From GCA-020343675 sp964462945 (GTDB taxonomy: Bacteria; Planctomycetota; Phycisphaerae; Sedimentisphaerales; Anaerobacaceae), in NCBI GenBank assembly GCA_964462945.1, contig CAYWZW010000014.1:1-64000 (forward strand): a stretch of 64,000 nt of DNA, read 5' to 3'. The translations under genes and the position numbers were made by a program. Every line of letters starts with the position of its first letter. The first letter of the stretch is position 1. Under the pieces are notes generated by a model, which saw nothing but the letters and a program-made list of their open reading frames with translations, was not told the origin of the DNA and ran no database searches. This document shows, piece after piece, positions 62,443 to 64,000 of this stretch.

Positions 62443-63441
62443 ATGAGTTTATCTCAAGACATAAAGCTCAAAACAATCGAGCTGGGCTTCGACCTGGTCG
62501 GTGTGGCGGACGCCTCGCCGATAGACGCCGAGCAGGCGCAAATCCTGGCGAAGTGGCTAAAGTCCGGCTTTGCGGGCCAAATGGATTATATGCACAGGAA
62601 TCTGCAAAAGCGCCTTGACCCCACCAGGCTTTTGGAACATGCACGGTCGATTATCGTCGTCGGTTTGAACTACACACCGCCCGGGCAAAGACCAGAATCC
62701 GCCGAGCACGCCGGCGCAGCCGTGCGCGCGCAGGCGTCCCGAGCGCAGCCGAGGGACCTGCCAATCGCGCCGACGGCCAGAGTCACCCGCTACGCCCAAT
62801 ATGAAGATTATCATCCATTTATGAAAGAACGATTGCACCGGATCATTGATTTCATAAGCTCGCTTGTCGGCGCCAGCTTCAGGTTCAAGATATGCGTTGA
62901 CTCAGCGCCCGTAGCGGAGCGGGCACTGGCGGTCCGGGCGGGCCTGGGCTTCATCGGCAAGAACCATATACTCATCAATCAGCAGCTTGGCTGCGAGATA
63001 TTCCTGGGTGAGATAATCACCGACCTGGAACTCCAACCTGATGAGCCGGTTGCCGCCGGCTGTTCGGGCTGCACCAAGTGCATCGATGCCTGCCCGACGG
63101 GCGCGTTGAGGCCCGATGGGCAATTCGACGCCAGCAGGTGCATCAACTATCTCACAATCGAGTACAAAGGCTCGATACCGGCGGAGCTGGCTGAAAAAAT
63201 AGGCGACCGGCTCTTCGGCTGCGACGAATGTGTCCTTGCCTGCCCTTATCAGACCCGTGCACCGGTATGCAGGAACAAACAACTCAGATTCTATCCCGAC
63301 AGGGCGGAAATCAGCCTGCACGAGGTTCTGAACCTGACCGCCGAATCGTTCGAAGCTAAATTCGCCGAGTCTCCTATAAAACGTGCAGGTCTCGACAGCC
63401 TGAAAAGAAACGCCCGAATTTGCCTTGCCAAATTCCAATGA
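62443..63441 (+). CDS. queG: Epoxyqueuosine reductase QueG
   Basis: QueG reduces epoxyqueuosine to queuosine in tRNA using cobalamin and two [4Fe-4S] clusters. The 332-residue protein shows the N-terminal GFDLVGVADASP, the FRFKICVDSAPVAERALAVRAGLGFIGKN block (core DSAPVAERA.. GFIGKN), and the two cluster motifs SGCTKCIDACPTGAL and GCDECVLACPYQT. It lacks the C-terminal HEAT domain found in some homologues. The start at 62443 is chosen from family alignment; no clear ribosome-binding site precedes it, and the upstream frame overlaps the aldolase promoter region. Divergent from the aldolase gene. Confidence 0.95.
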   Translation: MSLSQDIKLKTIELGFDLVGVADASPIDAEQAQILAKWLKSGFAGQMDYMHRNLQKRLDPTRLLEHARSIIVVGLNYTPPGQRPESAEHAGAAVRAQASRAQPRDLPIAPTARVTRYAQYEDYHPFMKERLHRIIDFISSLVGASFRFKICVDSAPVAERALAVRAGLGFIGKNHILINQQLGCEIFLGEIITDLELQPDEPVAAGCSGCTKCIDACPTGALRPDGQFDASRCINYLTIEYKGSIPAELAEKIGDRLFGCDECVLACPYQTRAPVCRNKQLRFYPDRAEISLHEVLNLTAESFEAKFAESPIKRAGLDSLKRNARICLAKFQ

Positions 63442-63498
63442 ACCGCTGAGGCTGCCGAGAGCGCAAAGCAGAGGGCAAAATGAAAAAGAGAATTTTCT

Positions 63499-64000
63499 TT
63501 AACGGTCGCGGGTTTTCTCCAGCAGCTTCTTCGTGGCCACGATGCCTTCGGTCTCGCTGAGCTTCTCGCCTTCGTACTCGATGCCGACGAAGCCTTTGTA
63601 GCCGGCGTCAAGGACAATCTTCATCATGCGGTAGTAATCAATTGTGGTCTCGTCACCTTTTTCGTCGAAGTCATAGCTCTTGGCGCTGACCGACTTGGCG
63701 TAGGGCATGAGTATCTTGACGGCGTCGTAGGGGTCGATTTCCGGCGGGAAATTGCCGAAGTCGGGCAGCGTCCCGCAGTTGGGCAGGTCCACCTCCTTGA
63801 TGACGCCGGCCAGCCACCAGCCGTCGGACGAGAGGCCGCCGTGATTCTCGACAATCACGTTGAGCTTGTGCTCGGCGGCGTATTCGCTGAGCCGTCGCAG
63901 CCCGTCGGCGGCAAGTTTGAGCTGCTCGGCAGACGGGCCCGCCGAGTAAGCGTTGACCCGGATCGAATGGCAGCCCAAAAACCTGGCCGCATGGACCCAC
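63499..64000 (-). CDS. Sugar isomerase/epimerase-like TIM barrel (5' end outside window)
   Basis: The frame runs off the right edge, so only the C-terminal 167 residues are seen: WVHAARFLGCHSIRVNAYSAG, HKLNVIVENHGGLSSDGWW, NCGTLPDFGNFP, and GFVGIEYEGEKLSETEGI. These match AP-endonuclease 2 / xylose-isomerase-like barrels, with likely metal-binding residues in VENHGG, LPDFGN and GIEYEG. Such proteins isomerise or epimerise sugars, but the substrate is unknown. It converges with queG, 57 bases between stops. Confidence 0.85.
   Translation of the reverse strand, partial: WVHAARFLGCHSIRVNAYSAGPSAEQLKLAADGLRRLSEYAAEHKLNVIVENHGGLSSDGWWLAGVIKEVDLPNCGTLPDFGNFPPEIDPYDAVKILMPYAKSVSAKSYDFDEKGDETTIDYYRMMKIVLDAGYKGFVGIEYEGEKLSETEGIVATKKLLEKTRDR

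Overview
The window looks like part of a chromosome from an uncultured planctomycete, most likely of the Phycisphaerae type. This is inferred from gene content: exported sulfatase and GH2 glycosidases beside sugar porters, DUF11 and DUF4954 proteins, TAT-exported sugar-isomerase-like proteins, KdsB (LPS-type Kdo) and a meso-DAP type MurE. No rRNA, tRNA, CRISPR array or intact insertion sequence is seen. Most DNA is moderately GC-rich with tight operons; the restriction-modification genes (11.3-13.7 kb) and two small ORFs near 53 kb are visibly AT-richer.

Layout: 0.4-5.4 kb holds a DUF11 surface lipoprotein, a receiver-domain protein, groES-groEL with a terminator, and a small membrane protein. 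5.5-9.5 kb (minus) is a compact murE-murF-mraY peptidoglycan operon. 9.8-13.7 kb holds a secreted transglutaminase-like protein and a type II-like R-M pair (PLD-fold nuclease plus TSPPY methyltransferase). 13.8-21.1 kb (minus) is GH2 glycosidase, sugar porter, TAT metallophosphoesterase and recJ. 21.2-26.1 kb holds an SDR remnant, trxA, trxB, rmuC, a HAD phosphatase and a homocysteine S-methyltransferase family protein. 26.1-31.4 kb holds two tandem exported O-methyltransferases, a TAT TIM-barrel protein, an amino acid permease and an amidase. 32-36.3 kb is DUF4954, nagB and a SurA/PpiC lipoprotein. 36.5-43.5 kb is a glycan-catabolic unit (URO-D-like, GH2, HEAT-repeat sulfatase, sugar porter). 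43.5-51.7 kb is a thioesterase, purF, purM, a membrane protein, DUF503 and a ribose-type ABC importer. 51.9-57 kb is a rearranged kdsB/pyrG region, a coiled-coil lipoprotein and an MTAP-type phosphorylase. 57.1-62.4 kb (minus) is a DapA/NanA-family aldolase, a sodium:solute symporter and a large secreted protein; queG and a truncated TIM-barrel gene end the window.

The genes fit a Gram-negative glycan degrader. Sulfatase and GH2 enzymes act outside the cytoplasm, MFS, SSS and ABC systems import the products, and NagB, the aldolase and the TIM-barrel proteins are candidates for catabolism. The most unusual signal is at the DNA level. Palindromic elements occur inside reading frames, including an 83-bp element carried in frame by one GH2 gene with a second 83-bp copy upstream of another gene. 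There is also a 186-bp MITE-like element with perfect 24-bp terminal inverted repeats and a truncated relative. A pyrG-kdsB chimera records a tandem duplication followed by deletion, and the surviving CTP synthase lacks the glutamate of its glutaminase triad.
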